From Bryobacterales bacterium (GTDB lineage Bacteria; Acidobacteriota; Terriglobia; Bryobacterales; Bryobacteraceae): a stretch of 50,264 nucleotides of DNA. Both the position numbers and the translations under genes were made by a program. The stretch's first letter is position 1. Every line of letters begins with the position of its first letter. The stretch covers positions 1 through 50,264 of the forward strand of contig JADLBD010000018.1 in assembly GCA_020847975.1 (NCBI GenBank). Direction: 5' to 3'. The notes beneath the pieces were generated by a model that was given only the letters and a program-made list of their open reading frames with translations, did not search any database and was not told where the DNA came from. Shown one piece after another: positions 15,229 through 22,143 of the stretch.

Positions 15229-16683
15229 TTAGACGTCCCAGACCCAGTTGCCCTTCTCGAAAAAGCTGATGACCCCGTCTTCGCTGATCTTTAATGCACT
15301 GCCGTAGTGCGAAGCCGCCGAGGCGGCAACGGTTCTCCCGCCGCCTTGCGTGGCGCGGCCGGACGCCGCCTCGTTTTCGTTGTGCCGCAAAATCGCTCCG
15401 AAGGCCAACAGCCTGCCCTCCCTGTCGAAAACAACCCCGCCGTCAATCGCGGCTAACGGTCTCAAGACGGCAGGACTGAGGTTCGCAGTTCGCTTGCCGT
15501 CAAGCAGGTAATACAGGCTTCGCTTCGAGTCGGCGCCCTGCACTTCCGGCGCTTCGCGTTCCTCGTGTACGAGCAGGTCTGCCGGCGAGACGAGCCTGCC
15601 GGCGGAGGCCGCGTCATCGAGGATGGCAAAGAGGCCCCCGCGCCGGGAGTCCGCCAAATCAAGCGCCACCTGGAGGACCAGTTTCGCCAGATCCGCGTTT
15701 CCAACAGCTTCCGCCCAACGCCGGTATTTCCACTCGAAATCCGTAAGGCGCCAGCACCCGTTCAGAAACGAGAAGACCTGAACGCCTCCAGCGAAGGCTT
15801 TGATCTCACCGTTCGGCGTCAAAGTCAGACAAAGATTGTCATTGCCGAGCGTTGCGCGGCAATGCGCCCTGTAGGCAGAGGGGCTGGGCAGGGGAAGAGA
15901 ACCCTTTCCGGCGGATCCCGGCCACTCTTCCAGGCCGACAATATCAATCCAGCGTCCTTTGGCGTTTACCAGGGCCACGGTATGAATGCCGTCGCAAAGC
16001 CGGGGGAAAGAACGGATCGAGGTCAGCGCGGACGAATACCGGAGCCCGTCATTGGCCGGATGCAGCGTGGGCGACCTTCTTCCAAGCAGCAGCGCTCCCG
16101 TCGAGACACGGCGATTTTCGTGGGTCGTGAGGGCGCTGGATCGCAGCACTTCAATCGCATCGGCGACGCGGTCCTGCTGTCCGGCCAGGGTTTCAAGGTT
16201 TTCGTAAGGCGCCGGATCCAGAAACGCTGAGACGTACCTGTCTTCGGGCAAGCCGTGGAACAGATGGAAATTCTCCGCGGCGATACCGGGGTTGAAAAGC
16301 GCCTGGTAGCGCGCCGTCAGTACGCGTCCAATCGCGTGGATCAGTCTTCTTTCACTCTCCGTGAAAGGACGTCTTGCGCGCCGCAGGGCGTAGCCCTGGC
16401 CGAGCCAATCGAGCAACACCTGGTCCCGCTTGATCCGCGCAGCCTTGCAGTCGCACTGTAAATCGGCACGGGCCAGACCTCTGCGGCCGTCCGCCTCGAG
16501 GCGTGCGGCAGGAAAGAAATGGCTCAGGCCCTGAGCAAGGAAATTCGAGTAGAGAGCGCCGCCGAAATGCGAACTGCTGAGCGCCTCCGCGGACAGCCGG
16601 GAAAGCGCCGGCGCCAGTGGAGAGTCCTGCGGCGGCATACTCCAGTCACATGCGAACATTTCTTCGTTAGCTGCGCCGGTCAT
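15229..16683 (-). CDS. DAC/DisA_N-like nucleotide-sensor protein
   Basis: A soluble protein of 484 residues that I can only partly place. The C-terminal 80 residues read like the diadenylate-cyclase (DisA_N) fold: AAIDGGVVFDREGRLLAFGAIL stands where DGA-VI-x-GRI-A-G is expected, and GGGRTVAASAASHYGSALKISEDGVISFF stands where the GTRHRAA...VVSEDG segment is expected. The catalytic DGA is DGG and RHR is RTV, so it is more likely a nucleotide sensor or a changed enzyme than a normal c-di-AMP synthase. It may belong to the predicted DAC-derived sensor families (such as DACNV) known from comparative genomics. The start at 16683 has AGGGA upstream. It is divergent from nsrR, and its promoter carries an NsrR-like site. 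Confidence 0.6.
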   Translation of the reverse strand: MTGAANEEMFACDWSMPPQDSPLAPALSRLSAEALSSSHFGGALYSNFLAQGLSHFFPAARLEADGRRGLARADLQCDCKAARIKRDQVLLDWLGQGYALRRARRPFTESERRLIHAIGRVLTARYQALFNPGIAAENFHLFHGLPEDRYVSAFLDPAPYENLETLAGQQDRVADAIEVLRSSALTTHENRRVSTGALLLGRRSPTLHPANDGLRYSSALTSIRSFPRLCDGIHTVALVNAKGRWIDIVGLEEWPGSAGKGSLPLPSPSAYRAHCRATLGNDNLCLTLTPNGEIKAFAGGVQVFSFLNGCWRLTDFEWKYRRWAEAVGNADLAKLVLQVALDLADSRRGGLFAILDDAASAGRLVSPADLLVHEEREAPEVQGADSKRSLYYLLDGKRTANLSPAVLRPLAAIDGGVVFDREGRLLAFGAILRHNENEAASGRATQGGGRTVAASAASHYGSALKISEDGVISFFEKGNWVWDV

Positions 16684-16738
16684 TTCACATCCCTGTCTCG
16701 TCTGAATGGCTCTTGCCAAACAGGCGGGGAACTTGTAT

Positions 16739-16771
16739 AAATAGTATGTGAAATACATCTTTTAATGTCAA
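16739..16771 (-). promoter_or_regulatory. Minus-strand promoter with NsrR-like operator, between DAC-like gene and nsrR
   Basis: TTGACA (16771-16766), a 17-base spacer and CATACT (16748-16743) make a promoter toward the DAC-like gene, with a leader of about 50 bases. The half-site AAATACATCTT (16751-16761) pairs with a weaker AAATAGTATGT (16739-16749) in the 11-1-11 NsrR pattern. The block is 19/22 identical to that at 12464-12485. Being in the 102-base divergent gap, it could also control nsrR itself. Confidence 0.75.
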
Positions 16772-16785
16772 GGTAAGATTTCCCG

Positions 16786-17244
16786 ATGAAGCTCACCGCC
16801 TACACCGACTACAGTCTGCGGGTTCTGATGTACCTCGGCCTTCGCGGCGAGCGGCTCGCGACCATCAGCGAACTTTCGGAGACCTATGGACTGTCGGCGA
16901 ATCACTTGATGAAGATCATTCACAATTTGGGCAAACTGGGCTACATCGAAACCGTTCGCGGCCGCGGCGGCGGAATGAAACTGGCCGGCACTCCCGAAGA
17001 GATCAACCTCGGGCAGGTTATCCGGCAGATGGAGCCGGATTTTGCCATTACCGAGTGTTTTGACACCGAACACCCCTCCGGCTGTGTGATCATGCCGGCA
17101 TGCCGGCTGCAACTGATTCTGGGCAAGGCGGTGGAGGCGTTCCTCGACGTCCTGGACAACCACACGCTAGCCGACCTCCTGCAGAGCCGGACGCGGCTGA
17201 AGTCTCTGCTGAACATCGAGATGATTGAGAGCAGGCCGAGTTGA
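16786..17244 (+). CDS. nsrR: NsrR-type Rrf2-family iron-sulfur regulator
   Basis: A 152-residue Rrf2 regulator. The winged helix is at residues 1-60 (MKLTAYTDYSLRVLMYLGLR, then ISELSETYGLSANHLMKIIHNLGKLGYIET, wing RGRGGGMKLA). Three cysteines, C91, C100 and C106 (ECFDTEHPSGC, VIMPAC), sit where NsrR binds its cluster, and D8, a fourth ligand in the Streptomyces protein, is present. Known NsrR proteins hold a [4Fe-4S] or related cluster that reacts with nitric oxide and so relieves repression. Spacing between the first two cysteines is longer than in E. coli. Two matching operator-like sites are found nearby. IscR is excluded by cysteine spacing. Confidence 0.87.
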   Translation: MKLTAYTDYSLRVLMYLGLRGERLATISELSETYGLSANHLMKIIHNLGKLGYIETVRGRGGGMKLAGTPEEINLGQVIRQMEPDFAITECFDTEHPSGCVIMPACRLQLILGKAVEAFLDVLDNHTLADLLQSRTRLKSLLNIEMIESRPS

Positions 17245-17273
17245 CGGCGGGCCTGAAGAAACGGAGAGATGGA

Positions 17274-17774
17274 ATGGATGTGGCGAAGGAACTCAGAGGA
17301 AAGGGTCCGCAGTATGGATTTGAGCGCGGATTCTGCCTGCCTGACGTGGAGTTCGTGACCATCGGAGGCATCCGGAAGCGGCTATCAGACTTCAAGGGGC
17401 TGAAGAACCTGGTGGTGATCCTCACGGGCGAAGACGGCAATGGCCTTCCGGCGGCCTTGGCGGCGGCGGATGCGGACATCAAGCGCCATGATGGACACGT
17501 CATAGCAGTACTGCCTGACGCCTCCCCGGAGGCGCTTCGCTGGCCCTTCGACGTTGTGGCAGACCCGGGCGGCGCGGTCCGCCGTCAGTTCTCCTCCGGA
17601 GGCAGCGGTGAACCTCGTCTCACTGTGTTCCTCACCGATCGCTGGGGCGAGGTGATGTTTGTCTGCCGGACGGAGCGCGGAGATCCCGTGCCCGACGCCG
17701 CCGGTCTTCTCGATTGGCTCAGATTTGTCGATCAGCAGTGCCCGGAGTGCTTCCCATCGGAGTGGCCCGCCTGA
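17274..17774 (+). CDS. Thioredoxin-fold, AhpC/redoxin-like protein
   Basis: A 166-residue protein with a redoxin-like pattern: GFCLPDVEFVTIGGIRKRLSDFKGLKNLVVILTGED, then DIKRHDGHVIAVLPDAS, FDVVADPGGAVRRQFSS and PRLTVFLTDRWGEVMFVCRTE. The usual peroxidatic Cys or CxxC after the first long strand is absent (LTGEDGNGLP), and the late CPEC pair (QQCPECFP) near the C-terminus is in an unusual place. So it may be a non-catalytic or differently wired redox protein. The start at 17274 follows GGAGAG; a TTG at 17241 overlapping the nsrR stop is possible but lacks support. Co-transcribed with nsrR, it is probably part of the same stress response. Confidence 0.68.
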   Translation: MDVAKELRGKGPQYGFERGFCLPDVEFVTIGGIRKRLSDFKGLKNLVVILTGEDGNGLPAALAAADADIKRHDGHVIAVLPDASPEALRWPFDVVADPGGAVRRQFSSGGSGEPRLTVFLTDRWGEVMFVCRTERGDPVPDAAGLLDWLRFVDQQCPECFPSEWPA

Positions 17775-17907
17775 TCCTCACCTTCAAACAGCCGCCCGCG
17801 CACCTGCGATCGGAAATTGCCGCCACCGGATAGAAGTGTGGCAGATTACCCGGAGCGCGGCTAGAATAAGTTCAAGATAGGGGCTGCAAAAGAAAGGACG
17901 CATCCGG

Positions 17908-18318
17908 GTGGAATCTGCCTCCGCACTCATCGACGGGAAGATCAGGGAACTCGGAGGCTGGCGCGGGGAGACGCTCGCGAAAGTGCGGGAAATCATTCAC
18001 GCCGCGGACCCTGAGATCGTCGAGGAGTGGAAGTGGAGGGGGACTCCCGTCTGGTCCCACGGCGGTATCGTTTGCACCGGAGAGACGTACAAGAAAGTCG
18101 TCAAGATGACGTTTGCCAAGGGAGCCGCGTTGAAGGACCCTTCCGGTCTGTTCAACTCGAGCCTCGAGGGGAATGTCAGGCGCGCGATCGACATCCACGA
18201 AGGCGACAGGATCGATGAGGAGGCGTTGAAGGATCTCATCCGCGCCGCGGTGTCGCTCAATCTCATGGGCAAGAGCAAGCCGAAAGCCCGGGCGCCTAAG
18301 CATAGGCAAGATACTTGA
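17908..18318 (+). CDS. DUF1801-domain protein (YdhG-like)
   Basis: A 136-residue protein of the DUF1801 family, an alpha/beta fold. Visible family parts are KVREIIHAADPEIVEEWKWRGTPVWSHGGIVCTGETYKKVVKMTFAKGAAL and LFNSSLEGNVRRAIDIHEGDRIDEEALKDLIRAAV. The start is GTG, with AAAGGA about ten bases upstream. Its role is unknown; homologues are small cytosolic proteins, some next to DNA- or metal-related genes. A basic tail (KSKPKARAPKHRQ) ends it. No operon partner is apparent. Confidence 0.85.
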   Translation: MESASALIDGKIRELGGWRGETLAKVREIIHAADPEIVEEWKWRGTPVWSHGGIVCTGETYKKVVKMTFAKGAALKDPSGLFNSSLEGNVRRAIDIHEGDRIDEEALKDLIRAAVSLNLMGKSKPKARAPKHRQDT

Positions 18319-18338
18319 AATCTTTCGGGCGGGAGCTT

Positions 18339-18535
18339 TCAGTCAGCGTTCAGCTTTTGAATCAGCGCCGTCAGCATGCCCTTCACCTCGACGGTACGCT
18401 CGTGCAACTCGCCGTACGGCAGCAATTGCAGCGGCAACCCCGCGGAACCCGTATCCCACCGGCGCGGCGGTCTGGCACGCGCCGGACGCCGCAAAGCGCG
18501 TCCACTTCGGCCGCGCGCGTCATGCACCAGCGTGC
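18339..18535 (-). pseudogene. Possible C-terminal gene remnant
   Basis: On the minus strand the last 33 codons before a stop near 18339 read GLPLQLLPYGELHERTVEVKG and on to IQKLNAD, an amphipathic, ordinary-looking protein end. The sequence before it in the same frame is Arg/Pro-rich nonsense. A second frame just upstream reads more sensibly (TRAAEVDALCGVRRVPDRR). This could be the degraded tail of a lost gene downstream of the DUF362 gene. I do not recognise the family, and chance is not excluded. Confidence 0.25.
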
Positions 18536-19813
18536 TTACACCTTCACGCGCGAATAATCAATCGGATCATTCACCAGGTGCAGGAACGGCTCGCCGTCCT
18601 TCTGCAGATAGTACGTCTTCAAGGGAGTCCGTGCAAAATCCGACAACTGCCGCCGCACGGCCCGTCCGTCCACCCATTCGTAGAGCGGCACTTCCCAGGG
18701 ATTGAACGTATCGAGCAAGCCGCGTTCCTTGGCGATGCGGAAGAGATTCACGTTACCTGGTTCGTGACCGCCCAGGTACATGCCGATCATGTCCAGCCGC
18801 AGCTTGTTCTTGCTGAACATCACGAGGTTCGCCATGTAGTCGTTGCCGATGCCGAAACCGTCGCCGTCGCGGCCGTAAATGCCCTCGATGATGGCAAGTC
18901 CGGTGTTCAGCGTCTGGGTGTGGTCACAGGTTTTGTGAGCCCACAGTTCCTGGTGCATCGGACTCAACTTGGCGGGGCTGTCATAGCGGGCGTAGCCCAG
19001 TTTGCGGTGGTTTTCGAAGTAGCGGTTGACGCGGCGTTCCACTTCGGGGTGAATGTCCGGCTTCATGAATTCCGGCACGCCCGTCACCATGCTCCACCCC
19101 GAGCAGAACCGCACGTACGGCTTCACCACCAGGCCCTGCTCGTTCTTGGTGGAAAGCGTCATGCACATGCCGTGGGATTTCCACTTGGCGATATTGAGCA
19201 GCCATGTATCGGGCTCGTTAATCGGGGCGTAGTGCGGAATGCGGGTATAGATCACCGGGTCAGGAACCTTCGTCCACGTCATTTCGTAGCTGTCCTCGAA
19301 ATTGCGGACGCGGCGCTCGGGTTCGTTCATCTCGATGCCGTGGCGGTCATTGATATCGGCTAGCCCGCGATAGTTCCAGGTGTGGAAGTTGTTCGCCTCG
19401 AGGAAGTACATCTTGCGGATGCCCAGTTCCTTGAGGCCCGTGATGATGCCTTCATAGAATTGCGGATCCGTACCCGTGCCCCAGTTCTCTTCGTTCGGCC
19501 GCTTGTTGCGGACGCTGGTGAAGTTCGGCTTAAGGATGACCCGGTGCGAAACGGGAATACCGGGCGGCCCGTCGAGCGGTTGGAACACCTCCCGGGCGAA
19601 AGCAATGCCTTCGCGCAATTTCGCTGCTTCGTCCATCTTGTGCGGAACCTTGGTCCGCTTGATGAACACCGCTTTCGGGTTCTCCTCCACAAACGGATGA
19701 ACCCCGAAATAGGACTTCGGCATCCGTGCGGCGGGCGCCGCGGCCAGTTCGAGCGGACTCGCCGCCGCTGTCAAAGCGGCAGCGCCGAGAAAATGACGTC
19801 GGGACAGTTCCAT
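18536..19813 (-). CDS. Tat-exported DUF362-domain protein
   Basis: A 425-residue exported protein. The start MELSRRHFLGAAALTAAAS is a twin-arginine signal (SRRHFLG). The main body fits DUF362: SHRVILKPNFTSV, FYEGIITGLKELGIRKMYFLEANN, DTWLLNIAKWKSHGMCMTLSTKNEQGLV and IIEGIYGRDGDGFG. Many DUF362 proteins carry ferredoxin domains, but none is present here. The substrate is unknown; Tat export hints at a cofactor loaded in the cytoplasm. The start at 19813 keeps the Tat motif near the N-terminus. An ATG at 19825 lies just past the upstream stop, so the two genes are translationally coupled. Confidence 0.82.
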   Translation of the reverse strand: MELSRRHFLGAAALTAAASPLELAAAPAARMPKSYFGVHPFVEENPKAVFIKRTKVPHKMDEAAKLREGIAFAREVFQPLDGPPGIPVSHRVILKPNFTSVRNKRPNEENWGTGTDPQFYEGIITGLKELGIRKMYFLEANNFHTWNYRGLADINDRHGIEMNEPERRVRNFEDSYEMTWTKVPDPVIYTRIPHYAPINEPDTWLLNIAKWKSHGMCMTLSTKNEQGLVVKPYVRFCSGWSMVTGVPEFMKPDIHPEVERRVNRYFENHRKLGYARYDSPAKLSPMHQELWAHKTCDHTQTLNTGLAIIEGIYGRDGDGFGIGNDYMANLVMFSKNKLRLDMIGMYLGGHEPGNVNLFRIAKERGLLDTFNPWEVPLYEWVDGRAVRRQLSDFARTPLKTYYLQKDGEPFLHLVNDPIDYSRVKV

Positions 19814-19826
19814 GATGGTTCTCATC

Positions 19827-21032
19827 TTACACAAGGAATCGGACGGTTGCCACCGTCTCGAGAGACGGCAGGAAGACTTCAGTGGTTGTGCCGCGGTGGA
19901 AAACCTTCAGATCGCGGGGTTGGCTTTCCGGCCGCAGCAAGATGGCTTTGGTGAAGCGGCCCTGCACGCGCGCCTGCACTTCCTGGTCGGTAGCGGAGCC
20001 GTAGTTCACCACGTGTACCAGTGCCTGGCCGCGCCCGGCGCCGGTGGTGGCGATAGCGATGGCCGAGAGAGCATTCCATATCCTCACCGGCCGCCGTTTA
20101 TAGGTGGCCACATCGATCACATCGAGAGCATACTCGCTCGGATCGGCGACGGGTTCATGGTAGACCAGCACTTGCCCTTTGCCGAGGCTGTAGAAATCGC
20201 GGTCGCGCTCGGGCTTCACTTTCTTCCAGCCGGGCGACGGCGCCGAGTCAATAATCACGGTTGCTCCCGCGCGGGCATGGTCGAGAACCGCTTCCGGCGC
20301 CGGTTTCAAGCCCGCGGCCGACACCACCAGAATTTGCGGCGAGGGCTTCGGGATGCGCTCCACGGGGACTACGCTCGGGCTGGCTCCGCGCCGGAACAAG
20401 AGGTTGGCGAATTCATGTGTCTCCTCGGAGCGGTCCACCACCATTGTGATGGTAGGAAGGAGTGGGCGCCCGAACAAGGACGAGTTCTCCTTCAGCCAGC
20501 GAGCGGTGGTTCCGAGCGAGCGCCATGCTTTCTTCGCCCTCTCCTGCCCGCCCAGCAGAGCCGTCCGGTAGCGTGGGTCGAGCGCAAGAATGTAGTTGCC
20601 GCCGTTCACGCGCGCCTCGGCGAGCGCTATCGTCAGCGTATCGAAGGGCACCACGCGCTCCGGTGAAAGCCCCGCCTTGTCATTGGGCAGGTAGCCAAGC
20701 AGCGGCGGCTTGCCGCTGAGCGCTCGTTCCACCTGCACCAGGTACCCGTTGGCGTTCACCCATGGCTCCCGGCTGGCGCTGGCGGTCTCGTCCCCGCGGC
20801 CATCCACGTTCGGCCCACGGCTGATGCCCGGCCATAAACCATCTTTCACCACGGGGCCGAGGGAGGATGGAGAAATCACGCCGATACCGGCCTTCCCCAG
20901 GGCTTCCGCAAATGCCGGCGGCGGAGAGTCTTCCACCACAAACTCGATACCGGCGTCATGTAACAGTTCCGCGTGCGCCGGCTCACCTTGGGGCCAGCGC
21001 ACCAGCAGCGATTGAATGGGATCGGCGTTCAT
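19827..21032 (-). CDS. Hypothetical protein, glycosidase/GATase-like fold
   Basis: A 401-residue protein that I do not recognise for certain. The first third is TIM-barrel-like (AELLHDAGIEFVVEDSPP, IGVISPSS, TIALAEARVNGGNYILALDP). The middle resembles the amidotransferase-like domain of some glycoside hydrolases (PTITMVVDRSEETHEFANLLFRRG, PQILVVSAAGLKPAPEAVLDHARAGATVIID). The C-terminus is a beta-sandwich-like end (ALVHVVNYGSATDQEVQARVQG, ending FLPSLETVATVRFLV). No signal peptide is seen, although the downstream partner is Tat-exported, so the true start or localisation is uncertain. Probably an operon with the DUF362 gene. Confidence 0.6.
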   Translation of the reverse strand: MNADPIQSLLVRWPQGEPAHAELLHDAGIEFVVEDSPPPAFAEALGKAGIGVISPSSLGPVVKDGLWPGISRGPNVDGRGDETASASREPWVNANGYLVQVERALSGKPPLLGYLPNDKAGLSPERVVPFDTLTIALAEARVNGGNYILALDPRYRTALLGGQERAKKAWRSLGTTARWLKENSSLFGRPLLPTITMVVDRSEETHEFANLLFRRGASPSVVPVERIPKPSPQILVVSAAGLKPAPEAVLDHARAGATVIIDSAPSPGWKKVKPERDRDFYSLGKGQVLVYHEPVADPSEYALDVIDVATYKRRPVRIWNALSAIAIATTGAGRGQALVHVVNYGSATDQEVQARVQGRFTKAILLRPESQPRDLKVFHRGTTTEVFLPSLETVATVRFLV

Positions 21033-21222
21033 AAGCAGCTCATTGCAGATTCACGGACATCGGTGACGGCATTTCGGACCAGTGCGTCAGTGCAACCGCG
21101 GTGGTCCGCACCGCATCCGCTATTGTACTCGCTGAGACCACCTCACCGGTTGAGGTCAAAGGGACGGGAGGACGGTAGCGAAGCCGGCACGCTGCGCTTC
21201 TCGCGCACGCGCCATGCTTCAG

Positions 21223-22143
21223 CTAGATCCGGACGGCGAGGCGTTCGCGCAGGTACTTCCTGTTGATCTCGAGGTTCTCCTCGATGGCGCCCTCGCCTGG
21301 GCGCGGCGGGTCGAGGTCAAGCGTGATCCAGCCCTGGTAACCGCGCTTTCGCAGCAGTTGGAAGATGGTTGGAAAATCGACGCCGCCTGCGCCGAGATTC
21401 TTGTAGAGGTTAACTTTACGGTGTTCTTCCTGCGTCGGGGTGGGGCCACGGTAGCCGCGGTACTTCGCTTCGGTGTCCTTGAAGTGAACGGCGGCGATGC
21501 GCGGGTAGTAGTCCGTCATGATTTGAACGGGGTCCATTCCGCCGAGGGTCAGGTGGGCAGTGTCGGTAACGAGAAACACGAAGTCGGGATCTGTTAATTT
21601 CATCACCGTACGTAATTCGGGTTCACGTTCGAGCGGGGACCAAATGTGTGGGTGAGGGGCAAGTTTCAAGCCAAGCTTCGCGGTTTCCCTCCCCAGACGG
21701 TTCAAGGTGTCCGCCATCGTCTTCAATTGCGCGGCGCTGGTAGGCGCAGACGGGCGGCGGCCAAGATTGATTTTGAAGTGACGGCAGCCGAAGGGAGCGA
21801 TGAAATCGCGCGCGAAGCGAACGTGATCCACGATGGTTTGGGCGGTGTGAGCGGGGTCGATGAAGTCGACCATCATTGCGTTGCCGCCGTTCGAACAGGT
21901 GACCAGTGATAGACCGGCGGCGTCCAACTGCTTCTTGAGGTCAAGGGGACGATCGAGGTACTTGAGAATGTGCTGGCGGAACGGTTCCATGCCCTGGAAC
22001 CCGAAACGGGCAGCGGTGCGGATGCCTTCCTCAATTTCGTTCTGCCAGATGAAACCACTGGCGGCGAAGCGGATGTTTGAGGCGGCCGGGAATGCGGGAA
22101 TGGCAACGCTGGAAGCCAGGAGTTGGCGGCGGCTCAGCAGCAT
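21223..22143 (-). CDS. Sugar-phosphate isomerase/epimerase-like TIM barrel, exported
   Basis: A 306-residue protein of the AP-endonuclease-2/xylose-isomerase-like superfamily. After a Tat-like N-terminus (MLLSRRQLLASSVAIPAFPAAS) come barrel elements: IRTAARFGFQGMEPF, DAAGLSLVTCSNGG, FIAPFGCRHFKINLG, LGRETAKLGLKLAPHPHIW (H ligand), FVFLVTDTAHLTLGGMD (D ligand), RIAAVHFKDTEAKYRG (H ligand) and YQGWITLDLDPPRPGEGA. These match the metal-binding pattern of sugar isomerases/epimerases. The substrate is unknown. It overlaps the PLP-decarboxylase gene by ten bases, implying a shared mRNA. Confidence 0.85.
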   Translation of the reverse strand: MLLSRRQLLASSVAIPAFPAASNIRFAASGFIWQNEIEEGIRTAARFGFQGMEPFRQHILKYLDRPLDLKKQLDAAGLSLVTCSNGGNAMMVDFIDPAHTAQTIVDHVRFARDFIAPFGCRHFKINLGRRPSAPTSAAQLKTMADTLNRLGRETAKLGLKLAPHPHIWSPLEREPELRTVMKLTDPDFVFLVTDTAHLTLGGMDPVQIMTDYYPRIAAVHFKDTEAKYRGYRGPTPTQEEHRKVNLYKNLGAGGVDFPTIFQLLRKRGYQGWITLDLDPPRPGEGAIEENLEINRKYLRERLAVRI

